Part shown: one piece after another, positions 43,075 through 53,479 of the stretch | Layout: every line of letters starts with the position of its first letter | How positions within the stretch are numbered: the stretch's first letter is position 1 | Assembly: GCA_001655195.1 (NCBI GenBank) | Contig: LPNY01000139.1 | Coordinates: forward strand, 64,516-128,515 | Reading direction: 5' to 3' | From: Arcobacter sp. EP1 | GTDB taxonomy: Bacteria > Campylobacterota > Campylobacteria > Campylobacterales > Arcobacteraceae | DNA: 64,000 bases | The notes under the pieces: generated by a model | The model's database searches: none | What the model saw: the letters and a program-made list of their open reading frames with translations, nothing else | Told to the model about the DNA's origin: nothing | Position numbers and translations under genes: made by a program

Positions 43075-44643
43075 ATGGATATTATTAACATGGACAAAAA
43101 TAGAATTATAGTATTTGATACGACATTACGGGATGGGGAGCAAAGCCCAGGATGTTCAATGAATACAGAAGAGAAAATTAAAGTTGCATTGCAGTTAGAG
43201 AAATTAGGGGTAGATGTTATTGAAGCAGGGTTTGCAGCAGCAAGTCCAGGAGACTTTGACGCAGTTAGCAGAATCGCAGAGCAAGTGAAAAATTCAAGTA
43301 TCTGTTCGTTAAGTCGAGCAATTGACAATGACATTAAACAGTCAGGGTTAGCTGTTGAAAAAGCAGCTAAACACCGAATTCATACTTTTATTGCAACATC
43401 ACCAATTCATATGAAATATAAGTTAAAGATGAGTGAAGAAGAGGTTATTAAACGGGCCATTCATGCAGTTGAGTATGCACGAACATTTGTTGATGATGTT
43501 GAGTTCTCATTAGAAGATGCAGGACGTTCTGAAATACCTTTTATGAAAGAAGTTATGGATGCAGTTATTAGTGCTGGAGCATCTACAATTAACTTGCCTG
43601 ATACCGTTGGATACAGATTACCACACGAATTAGCGGCAATGGTTAAAGAATTAAGTGATTTTGCAGCCAATAGAGCAATTATTTCTGTACACAACCATAA
43701 TGACTTAGGGTTATCAACAGCGAATACATTAGCAGCAGTTATGAACGGTGCTCGACAAATTGAAGTAACAATGAATGGATTAGGGGAGAGAGCTGGAAAT
43801 TCTGCATTAGAAGAAGCAGTAATGGCTATCAAAACTCGTAAAGATGCATTTGGTGAATTGTATACAGGAATTAATACTGCAGAGCTTTACCCAACTTCAC
43901 GATTAGTTGCAACAATTACAGGTGTTGAACCACAACAAAATAAAGCAATAGTAGGTAAAAATGCCTTTGCTCATGAAAGTGGTATTCACCAAGATGGTGT
44001 ATTAAAACATCAAGAGACATATGAAATTATGAAACCAGAAGATGTAGGTGTATTCAAAGACTCTACATTAATTTTAGGGAAACATTCTGGTCGTGCAGCA
44101 TTTAGAGATAAAATTGAGCACTTAGGGTTTGATAAAGTAAGTGATGAAGAGTTAAACTCGGCATTCGAACGATTTAAAATTTTAGCTGATAAGAAAAAAG
44201 ATGTAACGGATGATGATATTAGAATGTTAATCACTGATGAAGCATTGAACCAAGATAAAACATATGAGTTAGTTGGATTACAAATTTCTGACTGTTCAAA
44301 TGGAATGCCAATGGCAGCGGTTTCTATTAAACATAATGATTCAATTATGAAAGATGCAAATATTGGTGAAGGTACAATGGATGCAATCTTTAAAACTATT
44401 GATAGATTAACTGGAATCAAAGGAAACTTACAAAGTTATAATGTAACTTCAGTAACAGAAGGAAAAGACGCCTTAGCAAAAGTGACAACACGGGTTACAT
44501 TTGATGAAGATACTCCTTCGTTTGTAGGACATGGATTAAGCATTGATACCATGTTAGCAACAGCAAAAGCTTATTTAGGTTCTGTAAACTCTTATCACTC
44601 TCAAAAAGAACGATTATCTAAAAATAAAGAACATCAAGTATAA
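43075..44643 (+). CDS. leuA: 2-isopropylmalate synthase
   Basis: 522 residues. Condenses acetyl-CoA with 2-ketoisovalerate, first committed step of leucine synthesis. HMGL-like barrel with [13 protein letters not shown] near 13-25, [18 protein letters not shown] carrying the metal-binding HXH, and the [10 protein letters not shown] segment; a C-terminal LeuA allosteric domain (about 390-510) for leucine feedback. AAAGG precedes the ATG at 43075; a second ATG five codons on is possible. Probably regulated by the upstream leucine leader. Confidence 0.97.
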   Translation: MDIINMDKNRIIVFDTTLRDGEQSPGCSMNTEEKIKVALQLEKLGVDVIEAGFAAASPGDFDAVSRIAEQVKNSSICSLSRAIDNDIKQSGLAVEKAAKHRIHTFIATSPIHMKYKLKMSEEEVIKRAIHAVEYARTFVDDVEFSLEDAGRSEIPFMKEVMDAVISAGASTINLPDTVGYRLPHELAAMVKELSDFAANRAIISVHNHNDLGLSTANTLAAVMNGARQIEVTMNGLGERAGNSALEEAVMAIKTRKDAFGELYTGINTAELYPTSRLVATITGVEPQQNKAIVGKNAFAHESGIHQDGVLKHQETYEIMKPEDVGVFKDSTLILGKHSGRAAFRDKIEHLGFDKVSDEELNSAFERFKILADKKKDVTDDDIRMLITDEALNQDKTYELVGLQISDCSNGMPMAAVSIKHNDSIMKDANIGEGTMDAIFKTIDRLTGIKGNLQSYNVTSVTEGKDALAKVTTRVTFDEDTPSFVGHGLSIDTMLATAKAYLGSVNSYHSQKERLSKNKEHQV

Positions 44644-44668
44644 AAAGTAAGGTTAACCCCTTACTTTT
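44643..44668 (+). terminator. terminator after leuA
   Basis: AAAAGTAAGG (44643-44652) and CCTTACTTTT (44659-44668) form a 10-bp stem with a 6-nt loop beginning at the leuA stop codon; no long U-tract follows. Confidence 0.7.
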
Positions 44669-44820
44669 GCCCTTCACTAACCCTTATAAAAAATAATTCT
44701 TCACCTTTTTTGAATACCCTTTCAGCTAAGAATATGCAATAAAATAATAAAATAATAACTAGAATAGTATGATTAGATACTTGGATATACTCATTTTTTA
44801 AAGAAAAATGGAGTACAAAC

Positions 44821-44844
44821 TTATTAAAAGGCCACTTTTAATAA
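44821..44844 (+). promoter_or_regulatory. palindrome upstream of the DUF1538-PII gene
   Basis: TTATTAAAAG-GCCA-CTTTTAATAA, two perfect 10-bp arms, ends 25 bp before the ATG and just before the GGGGAG ribosome site. It could be an operator or an mRNA hairpin near the start of translation. Confidence 0.45.
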
Positions 44845-44869
44845 ATTTTCTTGGGGAGAAATATCACAT

Positions 44870-46900
44870 ATGATGCAGTTTAACTTTTTTTTGAAGTTAT
44901 TAAAAGAATCGTTTAGAGATTTAATACCGATTGTTTTAGTAATTCTATTTTTCCAATTAGCAATTATTCAAGCAGTTCCAGAAGGATGGGTAAGTACTGC
45001 TATTGGATTAGTTATTGTTGGTGTTGGTCTTGCCATCTTTTTACAAGGACTTGAAATTGGTATCTTCCCTGTAGGGGAAGGATTAGCACGAGATTTTGCA
45101 AAATCGGGTTGGACAACATGGATTTTAATCTTTGCTTTTTTAATTGGTTTTGGTACAACAATTGCAGAACCTGCGCTTGCAGTTATTGCTGATAAGGCAG
45201 CGTCAATTTCAAGTGGACGTATTGATGCAACTATGCTTAGGCTTGTTGTTGCAGGTTCTGTTGGATTTGCAATTTTACTTGGGGTCTTTAGAATTATTAA
45301 AGGCCATCCAATTCACTACTACATTATTGTAGGGTATTTATTGGTTGTTGGAGTTACATTTTTTGCTCCAAAAGAGATTATTGGGTTAGCATATGACTTA
45401 GGGGGAGTTACAACGTCAACGGTAACAGTTCCACTAGTCGCTGCCCTTGGTATTGGATTAGCTTCAACAATTAAAGGTCGAAACCCGGTTATTGATGGAT
45501 TTGGTCTTATTGCTTTTGCATCACTGACTCCAATGATTTTTGTGCAAGTCTATGGAATTGCAGTTTATTCATTAGTAGATGCAAAAGAGGTGGCAGATGT
45601 TGTTGTTCAAGCAGCTATTTCTTCACCTACTGATATTACTGTTGAAGGTATAATTTCAGGTATTTTATCGGTTGTTAAAGATGTTGCACCAATTTTAGCA
45701 ATTATCCTTTTCTTCCAGTATGGTGTTTTAAAGAAAAAAATTCATAATCTTAAAACAGTATTTTTAGGATTTGGTTTAGTGATTCTTGGTCTTTATGCAT
45801 TTATCCTAGGATTAGAGTTAGGACTTTTCTCACTTGGTGAGACGATGGCATACCAATTAACCCAAGGTGATTCTGTTTTTGTTATTTATGCTTTTGCTTT
45901 TGCAATTGGTTTTTCAACTACTATGGCAGAACCAGCACTTATGGCAATTGCAAAAAAAGCAAAAGAGATTAGTGATGGTAAAATTAACGATTTTGCTTTA
46001 CGACTTTTCGTTGCCCTTGGTGTTGCCATTGGTATTGCACTTGGAGCTTTTAGAATTGTTGATGGTGGACAAATTCACTACTACATTATTGTAGGGTACC
46101 TTATTGTTATTATCTTAACTTTCTTAGCCCCAAAATATATTATTCCTATTGCCTATGATTCAGGTGGGGTAACAACATCAACAGTTACAGTACCATTAGT
46201 TGCAGCACTTGGTATTGGATTAGCAACAAACATTGCAGGACGAAGTCCTCTGATTGATGGATTTGGTCTTATTGCATTTGCTTCACTGTTCCCAATGATT
46301 ACTGTTATGGTTTATGGTATCTTAACTGAGAAACTTGGTGTTAAATCAGATACTGAGATTGAAGCAGCTAATATCTTACGAGATAACTTAATTGATGCAG
46401 AAAATATGGACTTAGCAACAGTGAATATTGATGGAAGTGATAGACGACACTCATTACCAATGGATTTTTGTGCTGTTGTTATTATTGTTCCCGTTGATAA
46501 AAAAGTTGATGCTATCCAAGCTGCAAATAAAGCGGGAGCTTCAGGAGTAACAGTATTAAGAGCAGATGGTATGGGACTTGGAAAAATGAACAATTACTAT
46601 CGAACAAGCTTTGAAGCCAATGATTCATTACTGCTATTCTTACTTCCAAGTGGTATGGTAAATGGTGTAATTAAAGCAATTATTCATAGTCTTCATATTA
46701 CGACAACAGGAAAAGGTATTGCATTCTCCTTCCCATTAACACACATGAAAGGGATAAGCTTAACGCGTCATGATATTTTCCAAAATAGAAAAGATCATAA
46801 AAAAGATATAAATAGTAAAGATGGTGATTCAACACCAGATGAATTCATCTCTCCTGAAAAAGAAGAAGATGCAACTACAACTGCAACACAGTCTAGCTGA
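44870..46900 (+). CDS. DUF1538 membrane protein with internal duplication and C-terminal PII-like domain
   Basis: 676 residues. Two homologous membrane modules, about 10-240 and 275-510, each with TTxAEPAL, an [10 protein letters not shown] segment and [23 protein letters not shown]; each appears to hold six or so membrane helices. The cytoplasmic C-terminus (about 540-640) looks like a PII (GlnB-like) domain: [22 protein letters not shown], then [11 protein letters not shown], then a hydrophobic [12 protein letters not shown] strand. An Asp/Lys/Thr-rich tail ends it. The architecture suggests a transporter gated by a nucleotide- or metabolite-sensing PII module; substrate unknown. Confidence 0.88.
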   Translation: MMQFNFFLKLLKESFRDLIPIVLVILFFQLAIIQAVPEGWVSTAIGLVIVGVGLAIFLQGLEIGIFPVGEGLARDFAKSGWTTWILIFAFLIGFGTTIAEPALAVIADKAASISSGRIDATMLRLVVAGSVGFAILLGVFRIIKGHPIHYYIIVGYLLVVGVTFFAPKEIIGLAYDLGGVTTSTVTVPLVAALGIGLASTIKGRNPVIDGFGLIAFASLTPMIFVQVYGIAVYSLVDAKEVADVVVQAAISSPTDITVEGIISGILSVVKDVAPILAIILFFQYGVLKKKIHNLKTVFLGFGLVILGLYAFILGLELGLFSLGETMAYQLTQGDSVFVIYAFAFAIGFSTTMAEPALMAIAKKAKEISDGKINDFALRLFVALGVAIGIALGAFRIVDGGQIHYYIIVGYLIVIILTFLAPKYIIPIAYDSGGVTTSTVTVPLVAALGIGLATNIAGRSPLIDGFGLIAFASLFPMITVMVYGILTEKLGVKSDTEIEAANILRDNLIDAENMDLATVNIDGSDRRHSLPMDFCAVVIIVPVDKKVDAIQAANKAGASGVTVLRADGMGLGKMNNYYRTSFEANDSLLLFLLPSGMVNGVIKAIIHSLHITTTGKGIAFSFPLTHMKGISLTRHDIFQNRKDHKKDINSKDGDSTPDEFISPEKEEDATTTATQSS

Positions 46901-47213
46901 TATACAAGATTTGATTAATACAGGGGAACCTGTATTAATCTATTTTAGTGGTGAGAACTGTTCTGTTTGTACAGCCCTAAAACCAAAAATTTCAAATGAG
47001 GTTTCATCTCATTTTCCAAAAATAAAAATTTTAGAAGTAAATGTTTCTTCTCATAAAGAAATCGCAAGCCATTTTACGGTATTTTCTATTCCTACAATAC
47101 TTCTTTTTTTAGATAAAAAAGAGTTTATACGAGTAGGGCGAAATATAAGTGTTAAAGCATTTATTGAGCAAATAAGACGACCGTATATGTTATTTTGTGA
47201 TGAGGAAGAATGA
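46869..47213 (+). CDS. thioredoxin-like protein
   Basis: 114 residues from the ATG at 46869, which is preceded by AGAAGAAG inside the end of the upstream gene (32-bp overlap). Thioredoxin fold with CSVC ([10 protein letters not shown]) as active site and cis-Pro in FSIPTILLF. No signal peptide, so cytoplasmic. It overlaps the following haem-binding gene by 4 bp. Positioned in the DUF1538-MutS7 operon, it probably reduces a partner there; the link is by context only. Confidence 0.82.
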   Translation: MQLQLQHSLADIQDLINTGEPVLIYFSGENCSVCTALKPKISNEVSSHFPKIKILEVNVSSHKEIASHFTVFSIPTILLFLDKKEFIRVGRNISVKAFIEQIRRPYMLFCDEEE

Positions 47214-47632
47214 AACGAGCAATTTTAATTTTAGCAATACTTTTTATATGTATGCAACTAATACAAACGGAACAAATCAATCCCAAACTTGATAAAAATC
47301 TAGAGATAAAAGCACCCCAAAATATTCAGACCATGTTTAAAAATGCCTGTTATGATTGTCACTCCAATCAAACAAACTGGCCCTATTATGCAAATATTGC
47401 ACCCTTTTCGTGGATTATCGCACGACATGTAAAACAAGGACGCAAAGCTTTAGATTTTACTGCATGGGAAAACTATGATGAAAAAGAGAAATCAAAAAAA
47501 CTAAAAGCTATTTATCGAACGGTTTATGGTTCTATGCCTCTTCCTGCTTATGAAGCGTTTCATGAAGAAGCAGAACTTTCAAAAGAAGAACGAGAAGTGA
47601 TTAGAACATGGACAGGAGTACGTAGATTTTGA
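47210..47632 (+). CDS. exported haem-binding-domain protein
   Basis: 140 residues. A signal-anchor or signal peptide (about 3-20) precedes a haem_bd domain with a single c-type haem motif C-Y-D-C-H (about residue 46, in ACYDCHSNQTNWPYYANIAP), then SWIIARHVKQGR and AWENYDEKEK.KKL, the family pattern, ending in EREVIRTWTG. Predicted periplasmic monohaem protein. Translationally coupled on both sides (ATGA with the thioredoxin, overlap with the MutS gene). Confidence 0.88.
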   Translation: MKRAILILAILFICMQLIQTEQINPKLDKNLEIKAPQNIQTMFKNACYDCHSNQTNWPYYANIAPFSWIIARHVKQGRKALDFTAWENYDEKEKSKKLKAIYRTVYGSMPLPAYEAFHEEAELSKEEREVIRTWTGVRRF

Positions 47633-50595
47633 GTATCAATGAAGAAGTAAAAGAACTATTAGAACAGAAAAAAACCCTGCTTACTGTTACTTATTTTAAG
47701 CTACAACAACTCTTTGAAAAGAAATATGGAACCAATACTGTAGTACTTATGGAAATTGGTACTTTCTTTGAAGTCTACGAAGTTAATAACGAAGAAGAAC
47801 AAATTGGAAAAGCAAAAGAGATTGCCGAACTATTAAATATTCAGTTAACACGAAAAAATAAATCTATTTTAGAAAACTCTCAAGAGAACCCAATCATGGC
47901 AGGAGTTCCTGCCATATCATTAGAAAAACACTTAGCTCGTATAATAGGGGAACAAAAATATACTGTTGTTATTATAAGGCAAAAAGGTTTACCTCCAAAA
48001 GTAACACGATATTTAGATACAGTTGTGAGTCCCGGAACAAACTTTGATTTTGTAATTGATCAAGATGAAAACAATATTACAAGTTTAACCATTGATTGTA
48101 ATCGAGGTATTTTTTCTGTTGGTTATAGTGCTATTGATGTAACCACTGGAAAATGTTATTACAATGAAGTTCACGGTACTAGTGAAGATAAATATTACGC
48201 ACTGGATGAGTGTTTTAATTATATGAACATGCACCGTACCAATGAAGTCGTTGTTACATTTGCCGATAAAGAGATTAATCAAAAAGAGATTATTGAGTAT
48301 TTAGAGCTCTCTTATAAAACCTTTCATATTAGTGATTTTAGACCGAAGATTATTTATCAAAACGAACTGTTTAAAAATGTTTTTAATATTGAGTCTTTAT
48401 TAACTGCCATTGAACACCTTGATATGGAACGAGTTCCTTTATCAACAGAGTCCTTAGCAACATTGATTGATTTTGTTATTGGACACGATGCAAAGATTAT
48501 TCAAAAACTAACTCTTCCAACAAAATTGGATGTGAGTAAATATATCTATTTAGGCAATAACGCTTTAGAACAACTCAATATCATTGAAACAAGCCATAAC
48601 CCAAGTTTGATTAAACTGATTAATAACACATCTACTGCTATGGGAAAACGACTCTTAAAAGAGCGACTCACCCATCCTGTCAAAGATGAAAAAGAGTTAT
48701 TACGGCGGTTTTCTTTATCAAAAGAGTTGTATGATTACCATGCACCTATTGAAGGAGAGTTAGCAAATATTTATGATATTGAACGTCTGACGCGTCGTAT
48801 TAAACTTTCACGGCTTCATCCTTTTGAGTTAAACTACTTGTATGATTCACTGTTAAGTATCAAAGAAGTAGTGACATTTATGGAAAACTATAAGTTTTTT
48901 GAAGCACCCTGTAGTTCAAGTGAACTGCAACTTTTTGTTGAATCTATTGACTCTACTTTTGATTTAAATATTAGTGGAAAATACATGCTAAAAGATGTAG
49001 AAGCTAATATGATTTGTGAGGGTATTAATACTCAAATTGATGAGTTCAATGCGCAAAACAGTGCATTACTAGATAAGTTAGGTATTTTAAAACAACATAT
49101 CTTAGGGTTCTTAAAAACCAAAGATGATAATTATGTGAGCATTAACCGTTTAGATAAAGAGGGCTTTTTTTTAGGATTAACAAAAAGTCGATTTAACTTA
49201 ATCAAAGATGAGTTACTCAATTCCCATTTAATTATTGATGATGATTTATTACTGTTTAAAGATTTTAAAATAAAAATACAAACCAATTCAGTCAAAATTA
49301 CCTGCTCACTAACTGAAGAGATTTCAGATAAATATGTACATAATTTGCGAAAAATTATTGAGTTAAATAAACTAGTATTCAAAGAAAAATTGGGTGAATT
49401 TGAGAAAAAATTTGCGGATTTACTCCAAGAGTTAGTACAATTTATCGCGGAAATTGACTTAACGGTTTCCAATATTAAAACCGCTAAAAAATACAACTAT
49501 GTATGCCCAAAAATAGTACGAACTCAAGATGATGAAAACTTCTTAGAAGTGATTGATCTGCGCCATCCTATTATTGAAGCCAATGAAGAACAAGGGGTAT
49601 ATGTTCCCAATGATGTTATCTTAGGGGAATTACATTTAGCCAGTGACGAGTACAAAAATAATGTGATTATTGAAAATTCAAACCCTATTAATATTCGTAA
49701 CAATAAAATGCATGGTATTTTGCTTTATGGAATTAACTCTTCAGGAAAATCTTCACTGATGAAGTCTATTGGAATTGCAGTGATTTTAGCACAAGCAGGA
49801 TTTTATGTGCCTGCTAAGTCTATGCGATTTTCTCTGTTTGATTCTGTATTTACGCGAATTTCAGGGGCAGATAATATTGCAAAAGGTTTATCATCATTTG
49901 CTGTAGAGATGTTAGAATTAAAAAATATTTTTAACCGAGCAACAAAACAGTCGTTGATTTTAGGTGATGAGATTTCTCACAGTACTGAAACCATGAGTGG
50001 CGTGAGTATTGTTGCAAGTGCTATTTTAAAATTAGCAAAATTAGAATCACTATTTTTGTTTGCAACACATCTTCATCAACTACCTGATATTGCTGAACTT
50101 AAAAAGCTTAAAAATATTATCTGTTTACATCTGTCTGTCATGTATGAAGATGATGAAGATAAACTGATTTTCAACCGTAAACTTCAGCATGGAAGCGGGT
50201 CTTCTATGTATGGATTAGAGTATGCAAAATCATTGCACATGGATAAAGAGTTTTTAAAAGTTGCCAATGATATACGAAAAAAGATTACTGATGATTATGC
50301 TCCAATTGAACGACTAACCCAACAACGAGGTACAAAATACAATAAAGATATGTTTGTTTCTACGTGTGTTATTTGTGGACGTGCAGTTGATGATGTTCAT
50401 CACATCAAAGAACAAGCAAGGGCAAATAAAGATGGCTTTATTGGACATATGAATGCCAACCATAAATATAATCTTATACCTTTATGTAAAGAGCACCACA
50501 AAATGGTTCATGATGGAAGTATTAATATAAATGGATTTGTAGCAACCTCTAAAGGTTTAGAGTTACACTATACTTCTTTAGAAGAACAAAAATAG
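47629..50595 (+). CDS. MutS7-type mismatch recognition ATPase with C-terminal HNH nuclease
   Basis: 988 residues. N-terminal mismatch-binding domain with the Phe-X-Glu motif in EIGTFFEVYEV, MutS core and clamp domains, and an ATPase with Walker A GINSSGKSS near 701 and Walker B LILGDEISHS. After the ATPase, residues about 913-962 form an HNH endonuclease with a C-x2-C ... C-x2-H zinc set: CVICG, DVHHIKEQ, NLIPLCKEHHKMVHDG. This is the domain order of the MutS7 subfamily known from some Campylobacterota, giant viruses and octocoral mitochondria. Recognition and nicking in one chain would suit a genome lacking MutL/MutH. TTG start overlapping the previous gene. Confidence 0.92.
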   Translation: MSINEEVKELLEQKKTLLTVTYFKLQQLFEKKYGTNTVVLMEIGTFFEVYEVNNEEEQIGKAKEIAELLNIQLTRKNKSILENSQENPIMAGVPAISLEKHLARIIGEQKYTVVIIRQKGLPPKVTRYLDTVVSPGTNFDFVIDQDENNITSLTIDCNRGIFSVGYSAIDVTTGKCYYNEVHGTSEDKYYALDECFNYMNMHRTNEVVVTFADKEINQKEIIEYLELSYKTFHISDFRPKIIYQNELFKNVFNIESLLTAIEHLDMERVPLSTESLATLIDFVIGHDAKIIQKLTLPTKLDVSKYIYLGNNALEQLNIIETSHNPSLIKLINNTSTAMGKRLLKERLTHPVKDEKELLRRFSLSKELYDYHAPIEGELANIYDIERLTRRIKLSRLHPFELNYLYDSLLSIKEVVTFMENYKFFEAPCSSSELQLFVESIDSTFDLNISGKYMLKDVEANMICEGINTQIDEFNAQNSALLDKLGILKQHILGFLKTKDDNYVSINRLDKEGFFLGLTKSRFNLIKDELLNSHLIIDDDLLLFKDFKIKIQTNSVKITCSLTEEISDKYVHNLRKIIELNKLVFKEKLGEFEKKFADLLQELVQFIAEIDLTVSNIKTAKKYNYVCPKIVRTQDDENFLEVIDLRHPIIEANEEQGVYVPNDVILGELHLASDEYKNNVIIENSNPINIRNNKMHGILLYGINSSGKSSLMKSIGIAVILAQAGFYVPAKSMRFSLFDSVFTRISGADNIAKGLSSFAVEMLELKNIFNRATKQSLILGDEISHSTETMSGVSIVASAILKLAKLESLFLFATHLHQLPDIAELKKLKNIICLHLSVMYEDDEDKLIFNRKLQHGSGSSMYGLEYAKSLHMDKEFLKVANDIRKKITDDYAPIERLTQQRGTKYNKDMFVSTCVICGRAVDDVHHIKEQARANKDGFIGHMNANHKYNLIPLCKEHHKMVHDGSININGFVATSKGLELHYTSLEEQK

Positions 50596-50603
50596 GATAA
50601 ACA

Positions 50604-50819
50604 ATGCGATTTTTATTTTTAATTGTAAGTGTATCTATTATGAGTTTTGCACAAGTGAAAAATGAAAATAAATTGCCAACTCCTCATACAATTAAAGAAC
50701 ATAAAAATACAGAGCAATTAAGTGAAAAAGAGAGAGCATATCAAGCTTACTTAGCTAAATTGGAAGAAGAGAATCAAAAACTAGAAGATGATGGTTTTTG
50801 TTCGTGTAATAATGACTAA
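50604..50819 (+). CDS. small exported protein of unknown function
   Basis: 71 residues: signal peptide (MRFLFLIVSVSIMSFA, about 1-16), then a charged helical stretch with SEKERAYQAYLAKLEEENQKLEDDG and a terminal CSC. ATG 9 bp after the MutS7 stop, with AGGATAAAC upstream. It closes the operon and is followed by a bidirectional terminator. No family recognised. Confidence 0.65.
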   Translation: MRFLFLIVSVSIMSFAQVKNENKLPTPHTIKEHKNTEQLSEKERAYQAYLAKLEEENQKLEDDGFCSCNND

Positions 50820-50825
50820 AAAAAG

Positions 50826-50849
50826 AGTAAGTAGTTTTACCTACTTACT
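50826..50849. terminator. bidirectional terminator between convergent operons
   Basis: AGTAAGTAG (50826-50834) and CTACTTACT (50841-50849), 9-bp stem with 6-nt loop, A- and T-rich flanks on both sides; serves the MutS7 operon and hisA. Confidence 0.8.
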
Positions 50850-50858
50850 TTATATTTT

Positions 50859-51569
50859 TTATTTAAGGGCTTTAAATCCCTCTTCTAAGTCAAGTGTTCC
50901 TTCATAGAATGCTTTTCCTACAATGACACCCGCAATGTTTCCATTGTCTTGACAGTTGGTAATATCATTGATATCTTTTACTCCACCACTTGCAATGGTA
51001 TCAACACCTGATGCTAAAGCAATGCTTTCAGTAAATTCTACATTTACTCCACATAACATACCATCTTTTGAAATGTCCGTACAAATAATCGCCTCAACAC
51101 CAGCATTTGCAAACTCTTGTGCTAAATCAGTTGCTTTCATTGAACTAACTTCTGCCCATCCTTCAACAGCTACCATACCATTCATAGCATCAATTCCAAC
51201 AGCAATTGGATACTTTGCTGCCATATCTTTTACAAATTGTGGATTCTTGACTGCAATTGAACCAAGAATGAGTCGATCAACACCTAGTTCAACATACATT
51301 TTGATAGTCTCTTCATCTCGAATACCACCACCAAGTTCAATTTTAAGATTACAGTTTTCTCTGATTTTTTTGATTTGTTCTAAGTTTGCTGGCTCACCTG
51401 CAAAGGCACCATTTAAATCAACAATATGTAACCATTTACTACCTAACTCTTCAAATCGTTTTGCTACTTGCCATGGCTCGTCACTATAAATTTTTGCACT
51501 ATCCATAAGTCCCTTACTTAATCGTACTGCTTTTCCGTCTTTTAAATCAATCGCAGGTAAAATATCCAT
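50859..51569 (-). CDS. hisA: ProFAR isomerase HisA
   Basis: 236 residues, half-barrel-duplicated TIM barrel. Catalytic Asp in [17 protein letters not shown] (Asp8) and Asp in the second half ([13 protein letters not shown]). GGGIR and ASGGVKD are the phosphate-binding loops. Histidine biosynthesis step 4. Last gene of a minus-strand group with hisH, an epimerase and a small protein. Confidence 0.96.
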   Translation of the reverse strand: MDILPAIDLKDGKAVRLSKGLMDSAKIYSDEPWQVAKRFEELGSKWLHIVDLNGAFAGEPANLEQIKKIRENCNLKIELGGGIRDEETIKMYVELGVDRLILGSIAVKNPQFVKDMAAKYPIAVGIDAMNGMVAVEGWAEVSSMKATDLAQEFANAGVEAIICTDISKDGMLCGVNVEFTESIALASGVDTIASGGVKDINDITNCQDNGNIAGVIVGKAFYEGTLDLEEGFKALK

Positions 51570-51572
51570 GCT

Positions 51573-51923
51573 TTACTTTCTCCTCAAGTTTTGTTTCATT
51601 CGTTTTTTTTCGTTTAATTCTATGGAACAAACTATGGCTTCATCTATATAATGTTTGATAGTCTCTTCGTTAAAATCATTTTCACTTTTTATATACCAAT
51701 GACGCATATATTTGGATGCATATTCAAAGGTAAATAAATCTTCGAGCAAGTACCCTTTTAAGCAGCCTAGTGTTATTTTTTGTTCATCGTTTTTAAGATA
51801 AAAAAGTACTTGTCCCTCAAAACTAAATGAGACGTGTACAGTTAGGTATCTTTTTTCTACACCTTCAAAATCTAAAGCAAGTTGCTCTATTTTTGAAACG
51901 ATGGGTTTCATCCACTCTTGCAT
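51573..51923 (-). CDS. small protein of unknown function between the epimerase and hisA genes
   Basis: 116 residues, soluble, no signal peptide. An aromatic-rich β-strand region (YLTVHVSFSFEGQVLFYL) and a basic C-terminus (KKRMKQNLRRK) are visible. It may be a YdhG/DUF1801- or MmcQ-like fold, but no clear motif supports that. It overlaps the upstream epimerase gene by 16 bp and ends 3 bp before hisA, so it is cotranscribed. Unknown function. Confidence 0.7.
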   Translation of the reverse strand: MQEWMKPIVSKIEQLALDFEGVEKRYLTVHVSFSFEGQVLFYLKNDEQKITLGCLKGYLLEDLFTFEYASKYMRHWYIKSENDFNEETIKHYIDEAIVCSIELNEKKRMKQNLRRK

Positions 51924-52762
51924 AAATCCTCAATGGTTGCTTCTATGGTTTGGAATTTAAATGTAAATCCTGACTCTTCTAAACGCTTTGGTACAACACT
52001 TTGTCCATCGGTTAATACCTTTGCTCCTTCACCAAATTGTAATCTCAGTACAAACTCAGGAACTCTAAAAAAGGTTGGTCGATGTAGTGTTTTCCCTAAG
52101 GCTTTGGTTAAGCCCATATTGGTTGTTGGAATTGTAGCGCAAAGATTATAAGCATCATGTAAAGCAACATTCTCAATGGCATAATTAAATGCATTTTTTA
52201 AATCTTCCATATGTACAAAGGAGAAGGCTTGTTTCCCACTGCCAATTGGTCCACCCACTCCAAGTTTAAATGGGGTAAGCATTTTTTCCAGTGCTCCACC
52301 ATTTTTTCCTAAAACAATACCAAAACGATAAATCACTACCCGACAGTTTGCTTTTAATGCTTCTTCTTCCCAGTCTTGACACAAAGTTGAGAGGAAATCA
52401 TCACTAAACTCAGCACTATTTTCATCATAGGTTTTTTTATTGTCATAGATACCCACTGCCGAGGTTGAAATAAAAAGTTCTGGCTTTGATAAAACAGAGT
52501 TCATCGCTTCGACAATTTTTTGTGTGGTGGTGATACGACTACGATAGAGCTCTTTTTTATACTCATCACTCCAACGATTGATAATATTTGCCCCCGCTAA
52601 ATTAATAACGATATTGGCTTGGTTGATTTTATTTTCTAGACGTTTTGGTTCATTTACGTCACTGCGAGAAATTTTGAGAATCTTATATCCTAGATCCTCA
52701 AAAAAAACAGAAAGATTTGTCCCTACAAAACCATTAGCGCCTGTTATTGCAATAGTTTTCAT
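51908..52762 (-). CDS. TIGR01777 / SDR39U1-like NAD(P)-dependent epimerase
   Basis: 284 residues of the extended short-chain dehydrogenase family. N-terminal GANGFVGTNL (GxxGxxG), INLAGANI near 74-81, the family block RWSDEYKKELYRSRI, VYRFGIVLGKNGGAL, GPIGSGKQAFSFVHMEDL, and the C-terminal DUF1731 region (RVPEFVLRLQFGE, LTDGQSVVPKRLEESGFTF). Often linked with cell division in other bacteria; substrate unknown. Confidence 0.9.
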   Translation of the reverse strand: MKTIAITGANGFVGTNLSVFFEDLGYKILKISRSDVNEPKRLENKINQANIVINLAGANIINRWSDEYKKELYRSRITTTQKIVEAMNSVLSKPELFISTSAVGIYDNKKTYDENSAEFSDDFLSTLCQDWEEEALKANCRVVIYRFGIVLGKNGGALEKMLTPFKLGVGGPIGSGKQAFSFVHMEDLKNAFNYAIENVALHDAYNLCATIPTTNMGLTKALGKTLHRPTFFRVPEFVLRLQFGEGAKVLTDGQSVVPKRLEESGFTFKFQTIEATIEDLCKSG

Positions 52763-52788
52763 AATCTATCCTTTTGTTAGTGTATGGC

Positions 52789-53394
52789 TTAAATTGCCAT
52801 AAAGTTTTTCAAAATCCTTAATCCATTATCATGCGATTTTTCTGGGTGTGGTTGGAACCCATAAATATTGTCTTTGTTAACTGCACTTGCAAATTTGTAT
52901 CCATACTCTGTATAACCAATAACATTTCTATCATGAGTTTGTGCATGGTATGAGTGTACAAAGTAAAGATATGGATTTTCTAAACCATTAAAAAGTTGAT
53001 TGGTTTTAGTAATAATAGTATTCCATCCCATGTGTGGGATTTTTGAGTCTTCATGCATTTTTGATTTATTGAATCGTACAATTTCTCCATCAATGAGCCC
53101 TAAACCTTTGTGCTCACCAAACTCTTCAGAGTTATTAAATAAAAGTTGCATTCCTAAACAAATTCCAATCATAGGTTTACCTGTTTGTGCAAACTCATGA
53201 ATTGCCTTGTTCATACCTGTTTCATTTAAGTGTTCCATTGCATCACCAAAGGCACCCACGCCTGGTAATATAATTCTGTCATAGTTTTTTAATTTTTCTG
53301 GATCTTTTACAATATCCGCGTGTGCATCTAATAGATGACAAGCATTGTAAACCGAAGCAAGATTTCCCATATTATAATCAATAATTCCAATCAC
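52789..53394 (-). CDS. hisH: imidazole glycerol phosphate synthase subunit HisH
   Basis: 201 residues from the GTG at 53394, chosen because AAAGG lies about 9 nt upstream and the protein then begins VIGIIDYNMGN; an ATG eight codons earlier lacks a site. Class I glutamine amidotransferase with nucleophile in GICLGMQLLF and His/Glu in FQPHPEKSH. It supplies ammonia to HisF, which is not in the window. First gene of the hisH-epimerase-small protein-hisA group. Confidence 0.94.
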   Translation of the reverse strand: MIGIIDYNMGNLASVYNACHLLDAHADIVKDPEKLKNYDRIILPGVGAFGDAMEHLNETGMNKAIHEFAQTGKPMIGICLGMQLLFNNSEEFGEHKGLGLIDGEIVRFNKSKMHEDSKIPHMGWNTIITKTNQLFNGLENPYLYFVHSYHAQTHDRNVIGYTEYGYKFASAVNKDNIYGFQPHPEKSHDNGLRILKNFMAI

Positions 53395-53479
53395 GTTTTT
53401 AAACCTTTTGAAACCCATTTGGGTTAATATCTTCGTGATTATACTTAATATTGTTAGTATCTTGGATTAAAAAGATTTT

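Noticed and set aside
45144..46094. Leu/Gln-rich short ORFs inside the DUF1538 gene
   Set aside because: Shadows in another frame; their similarity to each other only reflects the duplication of the membrane modules.
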